This document shows, piece after piece, positions 45,924-55,145 of a DNA stretch of 64,000 bases. Position numbers and translations under genes: made by a program. Each line of letters opens with the position of its first letter. Position 1 is the first letter of the stretch. Source of the DNA: Bradyrhizobium sp. (lineage in GTDB: Bacteria; Pseudomonadota; Alphaproteobacteria; Rhizobiales; Xanthobacteraceae); assembly GCF_004799445.1 (NCBI RefSeq), contig NZ_SSNA01000059.1, positions 1 through 64,000 on the forward strand, given 5' to 3'. Below the pieces are notes generated by a model. That model saw only the letters and a list, made by a program, of their open reading frames with translations. It was not told where the DNA came from and ran no database searches.

Positions 45924-46027
45924 TCATTCCGGGGCGCGAGCTCTTTGCGAGCGAACCTCGGAATCTCGAGGTTCTCCGATGTGCAACTGCACATCGTAGT
46001 TCGACCCTTCGGGTCGCCCCGGAACGA
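45924..46027. repeat. intergenic inverted-repeat element
   Basis: The outer arms TCATTCCGGGGCG and CGCCCCGGAACGA are inverted. Inside are hairpins around AGCTCTTTGCGAGC, ACCTCGGAATCTCGAGGT and TGTGCAACTGCACA. It lies between the second cysteine-rich gene and the convergent MFS gene. Confidence 0.82.
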
Positions 46028-46040
46028 CTGCTCCTCGAAT

Positions 46041-47729
46041 TTACGTGCTGCCGCCCGCCGCGGAGGAGGTCACCGGCAGCACCTCGCTGACGGCGCGGTC
46101 GGGGGTATCTTCCTTCCAGCGCACCGATCCAAACGGCCGCTCCAGCATGCGGCGGACCCGCACCGGATCGGGCCCGAGATGAAAACCGATGGCGCGCTGA
46201 TGCAGCGCGCGTTCGGATTGCGTGGAGCGGTTGCGCTGGCGCAGATAATCGAGCCAGGTCGGGCAATGATAGCGTTCGGTCCACAATTCGGGGTCGGCGA
46301 TGTCGCGCGCGATCGACCAGCCATAGGCACCGTTGCGCTGGCGGCTGAGCTGCACCTCCTGCATCACGTTATGGAAGGCGCGGGCGTTGTCCTGCGCGAC
46401 GCGATATTCGATCTCGACCACCAGCGGTCCGCTGCGCGCGGTCAGCGACAGCTGCACCTCGGGATCGGCGAGCACTTCGGCATCCTCGTTGCGCGCGCCG
46501 ATCCGCGGCATCCGCAGCCACAGGCCGAGCAGCGGCGAGGCCAGCATCAGCGCGGCGGAAACCAGTAGGGCTGCCTCGACGCCGACCGCGTCGGTCAGAC
46601 GTCCCCAGCCCCAGCTTCCGATCGCGATGCCGCCGGCGATCGAGGCCTGAAACGCCGCCAGCGAGCGGCCCGCCACCCAGCGCGGCGCCGAGAGCTGCAC
46701 GCCGATGTTGAACAAGGCCACCGCCAGCATCCATACCGCGCCCGCGATCACCAGCGCCGCCGCCGTCAGCACCGGCTCGCGGCTGAGCGCGACCGCCGCG
46801 ATGGCGCCGCCCATCGACAGCGCGCAGGCGCGGATCGCGGCTTCGCCGCTCATGCGCTTGCGCACCTCGGTGATGTTGAGCGCGCCGATCACCGCGCCCA
46901 TGCCGAACGCGCCGAGCATGATGCCGTAGGTTTGCGCGCCGCCATGCAGCAGATCGCGCGCGACCAGCGGCATCAGCGCCGACACCGAGCCGCCGATCAG
47001 GCCGGTCACCAGCGTGCGCGTCAGCACGATCTTGATCGCGGGTGAATTGGCGATGTAACGCACGCCCGACACGATGGCGCGGTTGAGACGCTCGCGCGGC
47101 AGCCGCGATGGCTGGCTGGTGCGGCGCCAGAGAAACAGCACGATCAGCAGCGGAAGATAGAGCACCGCGTTGGCGGCAAAGGCCGCCACCGCGCCGGCGG
47201 CGGCGACGACGATGCCGCCGATCGCCGGGCCAAAACTGCGCGCGATATTGTAGCTGATGCCGTTCAGCGCGACCGCGGAGGGCAGCGTCTCCGGCGGCAC
47301 CTGCTCGGTGACCGACGCCTGCCAGGCGGGGCCGAACAGCGCCATGCCGCTGCCGACCACGAAACAAAGCGCCAGCAGGGCCTCTGGCGTGACCAGGCCA
47401 AGCCACGCCAGCACGGTCAGGGCGGTTGCGCCCGACAGCGCGATCGCCAGTGAGATCAGCGCCACGATCCGCCGGTCGTACATGTCGGCGATGGCGCCGG
47501 CCGGCATCGAGATCAGCATGACCGGCAGCATCAGCGCGGTTTGCACCAGCGCGACCTTGTCGGCGGACGAGGTCATCTGGGTCATGGCCCAGGCCGCGCC
47601 GACCGCCTGGATCAACAGGCCGAGATTGGAAAGCAGGCTCGCCAGCCAGATCCGCCGGAACGTGGCATGCTGCAGCGGAGCCGCGACGCCATCGCCGGCG
47701 AACATCGAGCGTTTGGGCTGTCGGGTCAT
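46041..47729 (-). CDS. MFS_3-type exporter with C-terminal soluble domain
   Basis: 562 residues. Eleven to twelve membrane helices fill about residues 20-420. The N-terminal ATFRRIWLASLLSNLGLLIQ, VMLISMPAGAIADMYDRRIV and SVTEQVPPETLPSAVALNGI are typical of the MFS_3 (EntS-like) group of exporters. From about residue 430 a soluble domain of about 130 residues follows (VEIEYRVAQDNARAFHNVMQ), resembling a dimeric alpha-beta-barrel fold. EntS-like proteins export siderophores or other small products. The substrate here is unknown, and no siderophore synthesis genes are near. Confidence 0.85.
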   Translation of the reverse strand: MTRQPKRSMFAGDGVAAPLQHATFRRIWLASLLSNLGLLIQAVGAAWAMTQMTSSADKVALVQTALMLPVMLISMPAGAIADMYDRRIVALISLAIALSGATALTVLAWLGLVTPEALLALCFVVGSGMALFGPAWQASVTEQVPPETLPSAVALNGISYNIARSFGPAIGGIVVAAAGAVAAFAANAVLYLPLLIVLFLWRRTSQPSRLPRERLNRAIVSGVRYIANSPAIKIVLTRTLVTGLIGGSVSALMPLVARDLLHGGAQTYGIMLGAFGMGAVIGALNITEVRKRMSGEAAIRACALSMGGAIAAVALSREPVLTAAALVIAGAVWMLAVALFNIGVQLSAPRWVAGRSLAAFQASIAGGIAIGSWGWGRLTDAVGVEAALLVSAALMLASPLLGLWLRMPRIGARNEDAEVLADPEVQLSLTARSGPLVVEIEYRVAQDNARAFHNVMQEVQLSRQRNGAYGWSIARDIADPELWTERYHCPTWLDYLRQRNRSTQSERALHQRAIGFHLGPDPVRVRRMLERPFGSVRWKEDTPDRAVSEVLPVTSSAAGGST

Positions 47730-47954
47730 GGCCTGTTCCGTTGGTGCCGGCCGCTGCCGGCGTGATTCCCCAGGGCGTTTGCAGTGATGCCCGCGAAAGT
47801 CCTCGGCTGTCCAGTGGTTGGGCCGCGGTCGACCCCGGCCGCCCGCTCCGGCGGAATGGCGAAAATCACCCCGGCGCCCCAGATGCGCCGATCCCGGCCC
47901 GTGTTCGGGCGGTCAGCGGGCGCGGCCGCGCCTTGATGGCGCCCGGATTTTGGA

Positions 47955-47974
47955 ACTGATATGATCATATCAGT
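47955..47974. promoter_or_regulatory. perfect 20-bp palindrome upstream of the P450 gene
   Basis: ACTGATATGATCATATCAGT is a perfect palindrome. It lies 91 bp before the P450 start and 226 bp from the divergent MFS start. A strong operator candidate; no regulator gene is adjacent. Confidence 0.75.
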
Positions 47975-48049
47975 AGCCCGCATGAGCGTAGCGACACGCG
48001 GGGTGCCTTGAAAATCCGTCCCGGATATCGCTTCGCTCATCCGGGCTAC
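47973..48049. repeat. REP-like inverted repeat
   Basis: GTAGCCCGCATGAGCGTAGC pairs imperfectly with the right end GCTTCGCTCATCCGGGCTAC. It abuts the 20-bp palindrome and ends 15 bp before the P450 start, so it lies in the P450 leader. Confidence 0.75.
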
Positions 48050-48064
48050 GAGTGCGAGGCTTAG

Positions 48065-49453
48065 ATGAGCATAGCCGAAGCCTGGGACATCCCGGCCACA
48101 CGTCAGCCGCTGGTCCCCCCTCATCCGCCGCGCGCCTCCGAAGCCATGACCGCGCTGGGGCGGTTGGCGGCGATGCGCGAGAACGCGATCGCAACCTGGG
48201 GCCAGCGCGCCTACGAGGATGACATCATCCCGGGTCGCTTCTTCTGGCGCTCCAGCTTCATTCTCAACACGCCGGATGCGATCCGGCATGTGCTGGTCGA
48301 CAATTACGAGAATTATACGCGCACGGCCGCCGGCATCCGGGTGCTGCGTCCGATGCTTGGCGAAGGCCTGCTGATCGCCGAGGGCCGCGCCTGGAAGCAT
48401 CAGCGGCGGACGCTGGCGCCGGCCTTCACCCCGCGCGCGGTGGAGGGGCTCGTTCCGCACATGATCGCGGTGACGGATGAAACGATTGCGAAGCTGCGAG
48501 CGGTTAGCGGCGCGCCGGTCGATCTGCGCGAGACGATGCAGCGGATGACGCTCGAGATTGCCGGCCGCACCATGTTCTCGTTCGGGATGGACCGTCATGG
48601 TCCTGCGTTGCGCGACTTCGTGATGGAATATGGGGCGCGGCTGGCGCACCCGCATTTGCTCGACATGGTGCTGCCGCTTGGCTGGCCGAGCCCGCAGGAT
48701 TTTTCCCGCGCGCGTTTCCGCAAGCGATGGACGCATTTCGTCGGCATGCTGATGGCGGAGCGCCGCGCCGCCGGCAAGAAAGCGGGCGCGCCGGCGCGCG
48801 ATCTGTTCGACCTGATGGGCGCCGCCCGCGATCCCGAGACCGGCGAAGCCTTCACCGACGAGCAGCTCGGCGATCAGGTCGCGACCATGATTCTCGCCGG
48901 TCACGAGACCACCGCCACCGCGCTGTTCTGGTCGCTGTATTTGCTCGCGCTCGACCCCGCCAGCCAGGAACAATTGGCCGCCGAGGCGCAGCAGGCAACG
49001 ACGGACGGCGTGCTCGACTTCGAACGGCTGAAATTCACCCGCGCCGTGGTCGATGAAACCATGCGGCTCTATCCGCCGGCGTTTCTGATCGCACGCGCGG
49101 CCGCGGGACCCGATACGGTCGCAGGGTTCCCGGTCCGGAAGAACGACGTGATCCTGATCGCGCCGTGGCTGCTGCACCGGCATGAAAAGCTCTGGCGCGA
49201 TCCGAACGCGTTCATTCCGCAGCGGTTCCTGGCGCCGGCGCCGCCGCCCGACCGCTTTGCCTATCTGCCATTCGGTGTCGGCGCGCGGGTCTGCATCGGC
49301 GCGCATTTCGCGCTGGTGGAAGCCACTCTGGCGCTCGCCAGGATCATCGGCGCGTTCCGCGTCACGCTGCTCGACAAGGCGCCGGTGATGCCGATCGGCA
49401 TTGTCACGACGCAGCCCGATCGCTCGCCGATGTTTTCGATCACGCCGCGTTGA
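48065..49453 (+). CDS. cytochrome P450
   Basis: 462 residues, cytosolic, with no membrane anchor. The I-helix reads AGHETTATALFWSLYLLAL. The K-helix ExxR is in VVDETMRLYPPAFLIARAAA. The heme-binding loop is FAYLPFGVGARVCIGAHFAL, with the cysteine ligand. The EVxR/PERF-like segment is FIPQRFLAP. All key residues are present. The sequence is closer to bacterial CYP102/CYP4-like oxygenases than to CYP101 types. Redox partner genes are not adjacent, and the substrate is unknown. Expression may be controlled by the 20-bp palindrome upstream. Confidence 0.93.
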   Translation: MSIAEAWDIPATRQPLVPPHPPRASEAMTALGRLAAMRENAIATWGQRAYEDDIIPGRFFWRSSFILNTPDAIRHVLVDNYENYTRTAAGIRVLRPMLGEGLLIAEGRAWKHQRRTLAPAFTPRAVEGLVPHMIAVTDETIAKLRAVSGAPVDLRETMQRMTLEIAGRTMFSFGMDRHGPALRDFVMEYGARLAHPHLLDMVLPLGWPSPQDFSRARFRKRWTHFVGMLMAERRAAGKKAGAPARDLFDLMGAARDPETGEAFTDEQLGDQVATMILAGHETTATALFWSLYLLALDPASQEQLAAEAQQATTDGVLDFERLKFTRAVVDETMRLYPPAFLIARAAAGPDTVAGFPVRKNDVILIAPWLLHRHEKLWRDPNAFIPQRFLAPAPPPDRFAYLPFGVGARVCIGAHFALVEATLALARIIGAFRVTLLDKAPVMPIGIVTTQPDRSPMFSITPR

Positions 49454-49499
49454 TCGGGATTGTCCGGGGGCGCCTGCAATCCCATCTAGGCGGATGGTC

Positions 49500-50909
49500 A
49501 TGAGCGAAACCCAGGCCCAGTTTTCGGTGCTGAAACAGACCGCCGATCCGGCGGTCGCGGACGCTATCGCCGCGCTGCTCGACCATGGCGAAGACCACGA
49601 GCTCAATCGAATCAATGTCCTGGACTTTTCCCGGCGTGCCGGGCTCGACGAAGAGCGGGTGATTTCCGGCTTTCTGCATGCCTCGCGGCTCGGCCTGTTC
49701 GATCTGACCTGGAACGTGCTGTGCCCCGGCTGCAGCGGCGTGCTTGACGCACACGACACGCTGAAGTCGCTGCGTCCCGACGACTACCATTGCGGATTAT
49801 GCTCCTGCGGCTACGCGCCTTCCGTCGACGAGCAGGTCGAGGTGGCCTTTACCGTCAGTCCCAGGATCCGGCGCATCGCGGCGCACGATCCCAATTCGCT
49901 GCCGCTGTGGGAGTATTACAAGCAGATCTTCTGGAGTTCGGGCATCGATCTCGACAAGGATTCCTTCGCCTCGCTGAGCGAGGAGGTGACGCTCGATGGG
50001 CTGGAATTGCCCGCCGGCGAAAAGGCAGTGCTGTCGCTGCAACTGCCGCCGCAGTTCATCATCGCCTTCGAGCCGGTGACGCATTCGGCGCATTTCATCG
50101 ACGTCCAGGGCGAACCCACCAGGGAACGGCAGCAGCTCGCGCTGATCTACAACAAGGCCCATCCGCCAACCGGCTCCATCACCTTGCGTCCGGGCCCGTT
50201 GCGGCTTTCGCTCGACAATCAGGCCGGCGTGCGCACGCTGCCGACCGTCTTTATCGCGGCCGACGCGCTCCATGACCTGCTCGGCAAGCGCAAGCCGTTC
50301 CTCACCGCCAAGCGGATGCTGACCAACCAGACCTTCCGCGACGTGTTCAAGGCCGACAATCTCAACATCGACCAGCGCCTCAAGATCACGTCGCTGACGT
50401 TCCTGTTCACCGACCTCAAGGGTTCGACCGCGCTGTATGAACGGGTCGGCGATCTCGCCGCCTTCGATCTGGTGCGCGCGCACTTCCGCGCGCTGCTGGA
50501 GATCATTTCATCCGAGAAGGGCGCCGTGGTGAAGACGATCGGCGACGCCGTGATGGCGACCTTCGTCAGGCCCGAACACGCGATTGTCTCGGGCCTGCGG
50601 ATGCGTGCCGCCATGGACGAGCTGAACCGGCAGCGCGGCACCGACGATCTGGTGGTCAAGATCGGCATTCATGAGGGCCCGTGCCTCGCGGTCATGCTCA
50701 ATGAGCGGCAGGATTATTTCGGCCAGACCGTCAACATCGCAGCCCGGGTCCAGGGCCTCGCGACCTCGCAGGCGATACACGTCACCGGGCCGATCATCGA
50801 CGCGCCGGCGGTGGCCGCCATCCTCGACAAGGAGGCGATCACGCCGATCCGGAAGGAGGCCGCGCTGCGGGGTATCGCCGACAAGATCATGGTTTACGAG
50901 ATCCCGTAG
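49500..50909 (+). CDS. class III adenylate/guanylate cyclase with DUF5939-type N-terminus
   Basis: 469 residues from the ATG at 49500; another ATG two codons up is possible. The N-terminal 280 residues contain four cysteines in CPGCSGVL and CGLCSCGY that could bind zinc, then a DUF5939-like region. The C-terminal cyclase has the first metal Asp in LFTDLKGSTALY, the second in TIGDAVMATF, and the transition-state Asn/Arg in VNIAARVQGL. All residues for activity are present. It probably makes cAMP in response to a signal sensed by the N-terminal part. It lies 46 bp after the P450 gene. Confidence 0.88.
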   Translation: MSETQAQFSVLKQTADPAVADAIAALLDHGEDHELNRINVLDFSRRAGLDEERVISGFLHASRLGLFDLTWNVLCPGCSGVLDAHDTLKSLRPDDYHCGLCSCGYAPSVDEQVEVAFTVSPRIRRIAAHDPNSLPLWEYYKQIFWSSGIDLDKDSFASLSEEVTLDGLELPAGEKAVLSLQLPPQFIIAFEPVTHSAHFIDVQGEPTRERQQLALIYNKAHPPTGSITLRPGPLRLSLDNQAGVRTLPTVFIAADALHDLLGKRKPFLTAKRMLTNQTFRDVFKADNLNIDQRLKITSLTFLFTDLKGSTALYERVGDLAAFDLVRAHFRALLEIISSEKGAVVKTIGDAVMATFVRPEHAIVSGLRMRAAMDELNRQRGTDDLVVKIGIHEGPCLAVMLNERQDYFGQTVNIAARVQGLATSQAIHVTGPIIDAPAVAAILDKEAITPIRKEAALRGIADKIMVYEIP

Positions 50910-51071
50910 TCGACCGATTTCAACATTAGCACCCCAAATCCACGCCACTAGATTGACAAATCGTAATGCAGCCGCGCCACCGTGGTGGATTGCGCGCCCC
51001 GAAATCCCGGCCCATATATCAGGGCATGCCGCCGATGCGGCGGTCAGCGATTCACTCGATCCCAGCAGGAA

Positions 51072-51554
51072 ATGATGCTCGACGGACTGCGCCAATTCAT
51101 CGCCGATGTAGTTTCTCCCGGCGCACACGAGCATCGGGCATTCGACGACACCGGGTATCGGCTGGCCGCGACGGCTTTGCTGGTTCACGTCGTTTCGCTC
51201 GACGGCGAGCCATCCGAAACCGAAAAGCGCAAACTTCACAGCCTGATCGAAAGCCGCTTCGGGCTGGATCAGGGAATGGCGGACCAACTGATCAAGTCGG
51301 CGATGCTGGTCGAAGGCGAGGCGGTTGATCTCTATCACTTCACCAGCGTCATCATGCGCTCGGTCGATGAGCCCGGCCGATTGCGTATCGTCGAAATGAT
51401 GTGGGAGCTGGTCTACGCCGACGGCCAGGTCAGCGAGTTCGAGGATAACGTGGTTTGGCGGGCCGCCGACCTGCTTGGCGTGTCCTCCCGCGACCGGATC
51501 GATCTCAAGCACCATGTCGCCGGCAAGACGGCCGCGCCGGCGGTCGGCAACTAG
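51072..51554 (+). CDS. TerB-like (tellurite resistance) family protein
   Basis: 160 residues with the all-helical TerB fold: AATALLVHVVSLDGEPSETE (with the D-G-x-x-x-x-E metal-binding turn), KRKLHSLIESRFGLDQGMAD and the second acidic turn ELVYADGQVSEFEDNVVWRA. Two DG-x-E turns suggest calcium binding. TerB-like proteins are widespread in stress and membrane-linked complexes; tellurite resistance itself is not implied. No other ter genes are near. Confidence 0.87.
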   Translation: MMLDGLRQFIADVVSPGAHEHRAFDDTGYRLAATALLVHVVSLDGEPSETEKRKLHSLIESRFGLDQGMADQLIKSAMLVEGEAVDLYHFTSVIMRSVDEPGRLRIVEMMWELVYADGQVSEFEDNVVWRAADLLGVSSRDRIDLKHHVAGKTAAPAVGN

Positions 51555-51772
51555 ATCGCCTCGATCCCCTGCTGGCGCCATCCAGATGACGAAACTTTAA
51601 TGCGCCCGGCCATGTGGCGTTGCAGCGGGGCTTTTTGACCCGCAAGCTGCTGTTCAATTCTACCCCCATTTGCCGGCCGGAAGGTGCCGAAATGCTTGCA
51701 GGCGGCTTGCATCCCGCCTAAGGCCTATGCTCTTGGCTGTGGAACATGCAAATTATCTGCGAGCATTGAATC

Positions 51773-52552
51773 GTGACTGAGCGGGTGACGCTGATTACCG
51801 GTGCCTCGGCTGGAATAGGCACCGAGCTGGCGCGTGTTTTTGCATCCAACGGCCATCGCCTAGCTCTGGTGGCGCGACGCGCCGATCGCCTGACGGCATT
51901 GGCGGCCGAAATCGCCGCCGCCGGCGGCACTGCCCCGATCGTGATTCCCTGCGATCTCGCGCAACCCGGTGCCGGGGACAAGATTGCCGACGCCCTGGCT
52001 GCGGCAGGGGTGGAGGTTGAATTTGTCGTCAACAATGCCGGGTTTGGCTTGTTCGGTAACGCGATCGAACTCGATCGTGCGGAGCAGCTTGGCATCATCG
52101 CCGTCAACATCTCCGTGCTGACCGATCTGTCGCTGCGGTTTTCCGATCATCTGATCCGGAATCGCGGCGGCATCCTCAATGTTGGATCCATCGCGGGCTT
52201 CCTGCCGGGGCCTGGAATGGCCGTGTATTACGCCTCCAAGGCCTATGTGCTGTCGTTCACCGAAGCCCTGCGCGCCGAGCTGGGCCCCCGCGGCGTGCGC
52301 GTGACCGTGCTGTGTCCCGGTCCGGTACCGTCGGAATTTCAGATCCGGGCGGGATTCGAACCCGGATTCGATTCCGCTATCCTCAACGTTTCCGCCGCCG
52401 CCGTCGCCAGGCAAGCCTATCAGGGGTTGATGGCCAATCAGCGGGCGGTGCTGCCCGGCCTCGGCATCAAGGTTGTGCCGTTTATGCTGCGGCTATTTCC
52501 GCGCGGCTTTATCCTTTGGGCCGTCGCCCGCTTTCAGCTGCGAAAGCGCTGA
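51773..52552 (+). CDS. SDR-family NAD(P)-dependent oxidoreductase
   Basis: 259 residues from the GTG at 51773. The cofactor loop is ITGASAGIGTELARVFA, followed by ALVARRADRL (an Arg suggests NADPH), NNAGFGLFG, and the active site YYASKAYVLSFTEALRAELG with Ser in LNVGSIAGFLPGPG. The C-terminal 40 residues have a hydrophobic helix (IKVVPFMLRLFPRGF), so it may be membrane-attached. The whole resembles the DltE/YqjQ-type classical SDRs. The substrate is unknown. Confidence 0.9.
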   Translation: MTERVTLITGASAGIGTELARVFASNGHRLALVARRADRLTALAAEIAAAGGTAPIVIPCDLAQPGAGDKIADALAAAGVEVEFVVNNAGFGLFGNAIELDRAEQLGIIAVNISVLTDLSLRFSDHLIRNRGGILNVGSIAGFLPGPGMAVYYASKAYVLSFTEALRAELGPRGVRVTVLCPGPVPSEFQIRAGFEPGFDSAILNVSAAAVARQAYQGLMANQRAVLPGLGIKVVPFMLRLFPRGFILWAVARFQLRKR

Positions 52553-52673
52553 CCGGGGTATCCGAAAGGCCGGTTTTGGCCCGCGGTTTGCTTATCGACG
52601 GATATGCACTCACCCGAAATTAACAATCCCTTAGGTATGATTCCGGCCTAATGGCCGCGAAAAGATAAGATCG

Positions 52674-53489
52674 ATGTCGTTTCAGCCCGTCAAACGCGAT
52701 GCCGGTAACGTGCGGCACTTCCCGGCCGCCGGCCTACCAGCCGTTGACCGACCTTTAGCCGCGGCCGAATCACTGCTGCCGGTCCTGATCGTGCTGCACC
52801 AGGAAACCTCGACCCCGGGCCGCGTCGGCAACGCGTTGCGGGCGCTCGGACACCGGCTGGACGTCAGGCGGCCGCGGTTTGGCGATCCTCTCCCCGAAAC
52901 ACTGGATGGCCATGCCGGTGCCGTGATTTTCGGCGGACCGATGAGTGCCAACGATCCCGATGATTTCGTTCGCCGGGAGATCGACTGGATCGCCGTGCCC
53001 CTTGCCGAGCAGCGGCCGTTCCTCGGAATCTGCCTGGGTGCGCAAATGCTCGCGATGCAACTCGGCGCCCGCGTCGCGCCGCATCCGCAGGGCCGCGCGG
53101 AGATCGGGTATTACCCGATCCGCCCGACATCCGCCGGGCTCCAGATTTGCCCGCATTGGCCCGAGCATGTCTACCACTGGCACCGCGAAGGATTTGAGCT
53201 TCCCGCAGGCGCCGAGCTGCTGGCGGAAGGCGGCGACTTCCCGGTGCAGGCGTTTCGATCGGAACACTGCTTCGGCTTCCAGTTCCATCCCGACGTGACC
53301 TACGCGATGATGCATCGCTGGACCACGCGCGGTCACGCGCGGCTCGAATTGCCGGGCGCGCGGCCCTGCCATCAGCATTTCGCCGATCGCGCGCGCTACG
53401 ACGTGGCCGAGCGCGCCTGGCTGAAACGCTTTCTCGATGGCTGGCTGAGCCGCATGCCGGCCTCGGTCATGTCGGAGGCCGCGGAATAG
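52674..53489 (+). CDS. class I glutamine amidotransferase-like protein
   Basis: 271 residues. The nucleophile is the cysteine in PFLGICLGAQMLAMQLGARV; the catalytic His and partner lie in FGFQFHPDVTYAMMHRW. The oxyanion GGPMSANDPDDFVRREIDWI segment is typical of stand-alone GATase1 proteins of the GMP-synthase-like group (YfeJ/GuaA_1-like). It has no synthetase domain. It probably hydrolyses a gamma-glutamyl compound such as a polyamine derivative, but the substrate is unknown. A 40-residue N-terminal extension precedes the fold. Confidence 0.88.
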   Translation: MSFQPVKRDAGNVRHFPAAGLPAVDRPLAAAESLLPVLIVLHQETSTPGRVGNALRALGHRLDVRRPRFGDPLPETLDGHAGAVIFGGPMSANDPDDFVRREIDWIAVPLAEQRPFLGICLGAQMLAMQLGARVAPHPQGRAEIGYYPIRPTSAGLQICPHWPEHVYHWHREGFELPAGAELLAEGGDFPVQAFRSEHCFGFQFHPDVTYAMMHRWTTRGHARLELPGARPCHQHFADRARYDVAERAWLKRFLDGWLSRMPASVMSEAAE

Positions 53490-53582
53490 CGCGCCAGCTG
53501 CGCGACGTTTCCGAAGGTCTTTGCAACTTGCGAATATGATAGCGTCGGCCTGAGGTCTTGCGTTAGCGCATGGGAGGTCGAC

Positions 53583-54092
53583 ATGACCGGCGACGAATTC
53601 GCAGCCCTGCTGGATGACTTCACGCGGTCGGCGGAATCCGGCGACGGCGCGCGCTTTGCCCGGCATTTCACCGAGGACGCCATCTATCACGACTACATCT
53701 ACGGCGCCCATCGCGGCCGCGCCGAGATCGCGCATATGATGGCCGATCTGTTCCATCGCGATGCCGCCGACTATCGATGGGAGATGTTCGATCCCGTATG
53801 CGATGGCGAACAAGGTTACGCGTGGTCGCTGTCGAGCTTCACCTCGAAGATCCCGCAGTTCGAAGGCCGCCGCGTCGTGATCGACGGCATCAGCCGGTTC
53901 GTCCTGCGCGATGGCCTGATCGCCGAGTACCGCGAGTCCGTCCATGGCGGCGTGGCGATGGTGCAGCTCGGCGTCGAGCCCGATCGCATGGCCAAAGTGT
54001 TCCGGCGCTGGAGCGGATGGCTGAACGAGCGGCCGGAAACACAGGACTACCTGGCGCGGGCGAGGGGATCGCGGGCGGGAGAGGGCAAATAG
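53583..54092 (+). CDS. SnoaL-like / NTF2-fold protein
   Basis: 169 residues with MTGDEFAALLDDFTRSAESG, then DGARFARHFTEDAIYHDYIY and GAHRGRAEIAHMMADLFHRD, matching the cone-shaped NTF2-like fold. GRRVVIDGISRFVLRDGLIA and the VAMVQLGVEPDRMAKVFRRW end complete it. Such proteins are small-molecule isomerases, hydrolases or binding proteins. The His-Asp pair in YHDY could be catalytic. It is transcribed on the same strand as the amidotransferase, 93 bp downstream. Confidence 0.85.
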   Translation: MTGDEFAALLDDFTRSAESGDGARFARHFTEDAIYHDYIYGAHRGRAEIAHMMADLFHRDAADYRWEMFDPVCDGEQGYAWSLSSFTSKIPQFEGRRVVIDGISRFVLRDGLIAEYRESVHGGVAMVQLGVEPDRMAKVFRRWSGWLNERPETQDYLARARGSRAGEGK

Positions 54093-54148
54093 ATTTCGCT
54101 GTGGCTTGCTTGCCGAGGCCCGTCTTCGCCCTTCGGGCGACGACGCGG

Positions 54149-54202
54149 CAGCCTTCGCTACGATAGGCTTGCCGAGCCGAAGCAGGCGCAGCCTGCGAAG
54201 GC

Positions 54203-54204
<2 letters not shown>
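54149..54204. repeat. inverted repeat touching the tRNA-Ala 3' end
   Basis: CAGCCTTCG (54149-54157) is complementary to CGAAGGCTG (54196-54204). The sequence between is rich in short GCCTGC-type motifs. It overlaps the last bases of tRNA-Ala. Confidence 0.5.
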
Positions 54205-54278
<74 letters not shown>

Positions 54279-54472
54279 TTCGCGAGCCGCCCCGTGAAAG
54301 AAAGGCGGCCGGCAAGCGGCGCCATTTACAATCCGCACCAAGGTCAAGTCAAGAACAGCGAAATCGCGGTTTTTCGGGGCTTTTGCCGGGAACTTCCCTT
54401 GTTTGGGCAGGGTGGAACCGATATCTAGCGGGAAGTCGAATCCGCGACCTATAGCTTGCGAGTAAGCCCACC

Positions 54473-54763
54473 ATGCGTGCTGTTCTCGACATCGTTCTCA
54501 TCGTTCTGGATCTCTATGTCTGGCTGCTGATCGCGTCCGCCATCCTGTCCTGGCTGATCGCCTTCAACGTCGTGAACACGCGCAACCAGTTTGTGGCTGC
54601 GGTGGCGGAATTCCTGTACCGGATCACCGAGCCGCTGCTGGCGCCGATCCGCTCCTTCATGCCGAATCTGGGCGGGCTCGACATCTCGCCGATCATCCTG
54701 ATCCTGATCATCATGTTCATCCAGCGGGTGATCACCTACTACATCTACCCCAGCGTCTTCTGA
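54473..54763 (+). CDS. YggT-family membrane protein
   Basis: 96 residues with two similar hydrophobic parts (IVLDLYVWLLIASAILSWLI and ISPIILILIIMFIQRVITYY) separated by YRITEPLLAPIRSFMPNLGG, the YggT signature. In other bacteria YggT/YlmG-like proteins contribute to osmotic shock resistance or membrane and division functions. It is followed 26 bp later by the DUF167 gene and then folD, a conserved run. Confidence 0.93.
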   Translation: MRAVLDIVLIVLDLYVWLLIASAILSWLIAFNVVNTRNQFVAAVAEFLYRITEPLLAPIRSFMPNLGGLDISPIILILIIMFIQRVITYYIYPSVF

Positions 54764-54789
54764 CCGCGCGCGGGGATGGCTGATGCCTT

Positions 54790-55125
54790 ATGGCTGATCC
54801 TCGATCCGATCCTTGGCGCTATTCCACCCAGGGCATCAGCGTCGCGTTGCGGGTGACGCCGCGTGGCGGCCGCGACGATATCGACGGCGTTGAAACGCTC
54901 GCCGATGGCCGCAGCGTGGTCAAGGTGCGCGTCCGCGCCATCGCCGACGGCGGCCAAGCCAATCGCGCGGTGACCGAGCTGTTGGCCAAGGCGCTTGGCG
55001 TCGCCAAGGCCAACGTGCGCATTCTGTCCGGCACGACATCGCGCCTCAAGCAAGTGGCCGTCGATGGCGATCCTGCCAAGCTCGGCGAGGCCTTGCGAAG
55101 CCTGACCGCGGCGAAGCAAGGTTGA
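54790..55125 (+). CDS. DUF167 (YggU) family protein
   Basis: 111 residues with the compact alpha-beta DUF167 pattern: [60 protein letters not shown] and [20 protein letters not shown]. The fold is known but the function is not. It lies between yggT and folD. Confidence 0.93.
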   Translation: MADPRSDPWRYSTQGISVALRVTPRGGRDDIDGVETLADGRSVVKVRVRAIADGGQANRAVTELLAKALGVAKANVRILSGTTSRLKQVAVDGDPAKLGEALRSLTAAKQG

Positions 55126-55145
55126 ACAATGGAAAAGGTCTGAAA

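Noticed and set aside
48065..49759. Long minus-strand frame opposite the P450 and cyclase genes
   Set aside because: It has no protein-like pattern, and both genes on the other strand have complete catalytic motifs.
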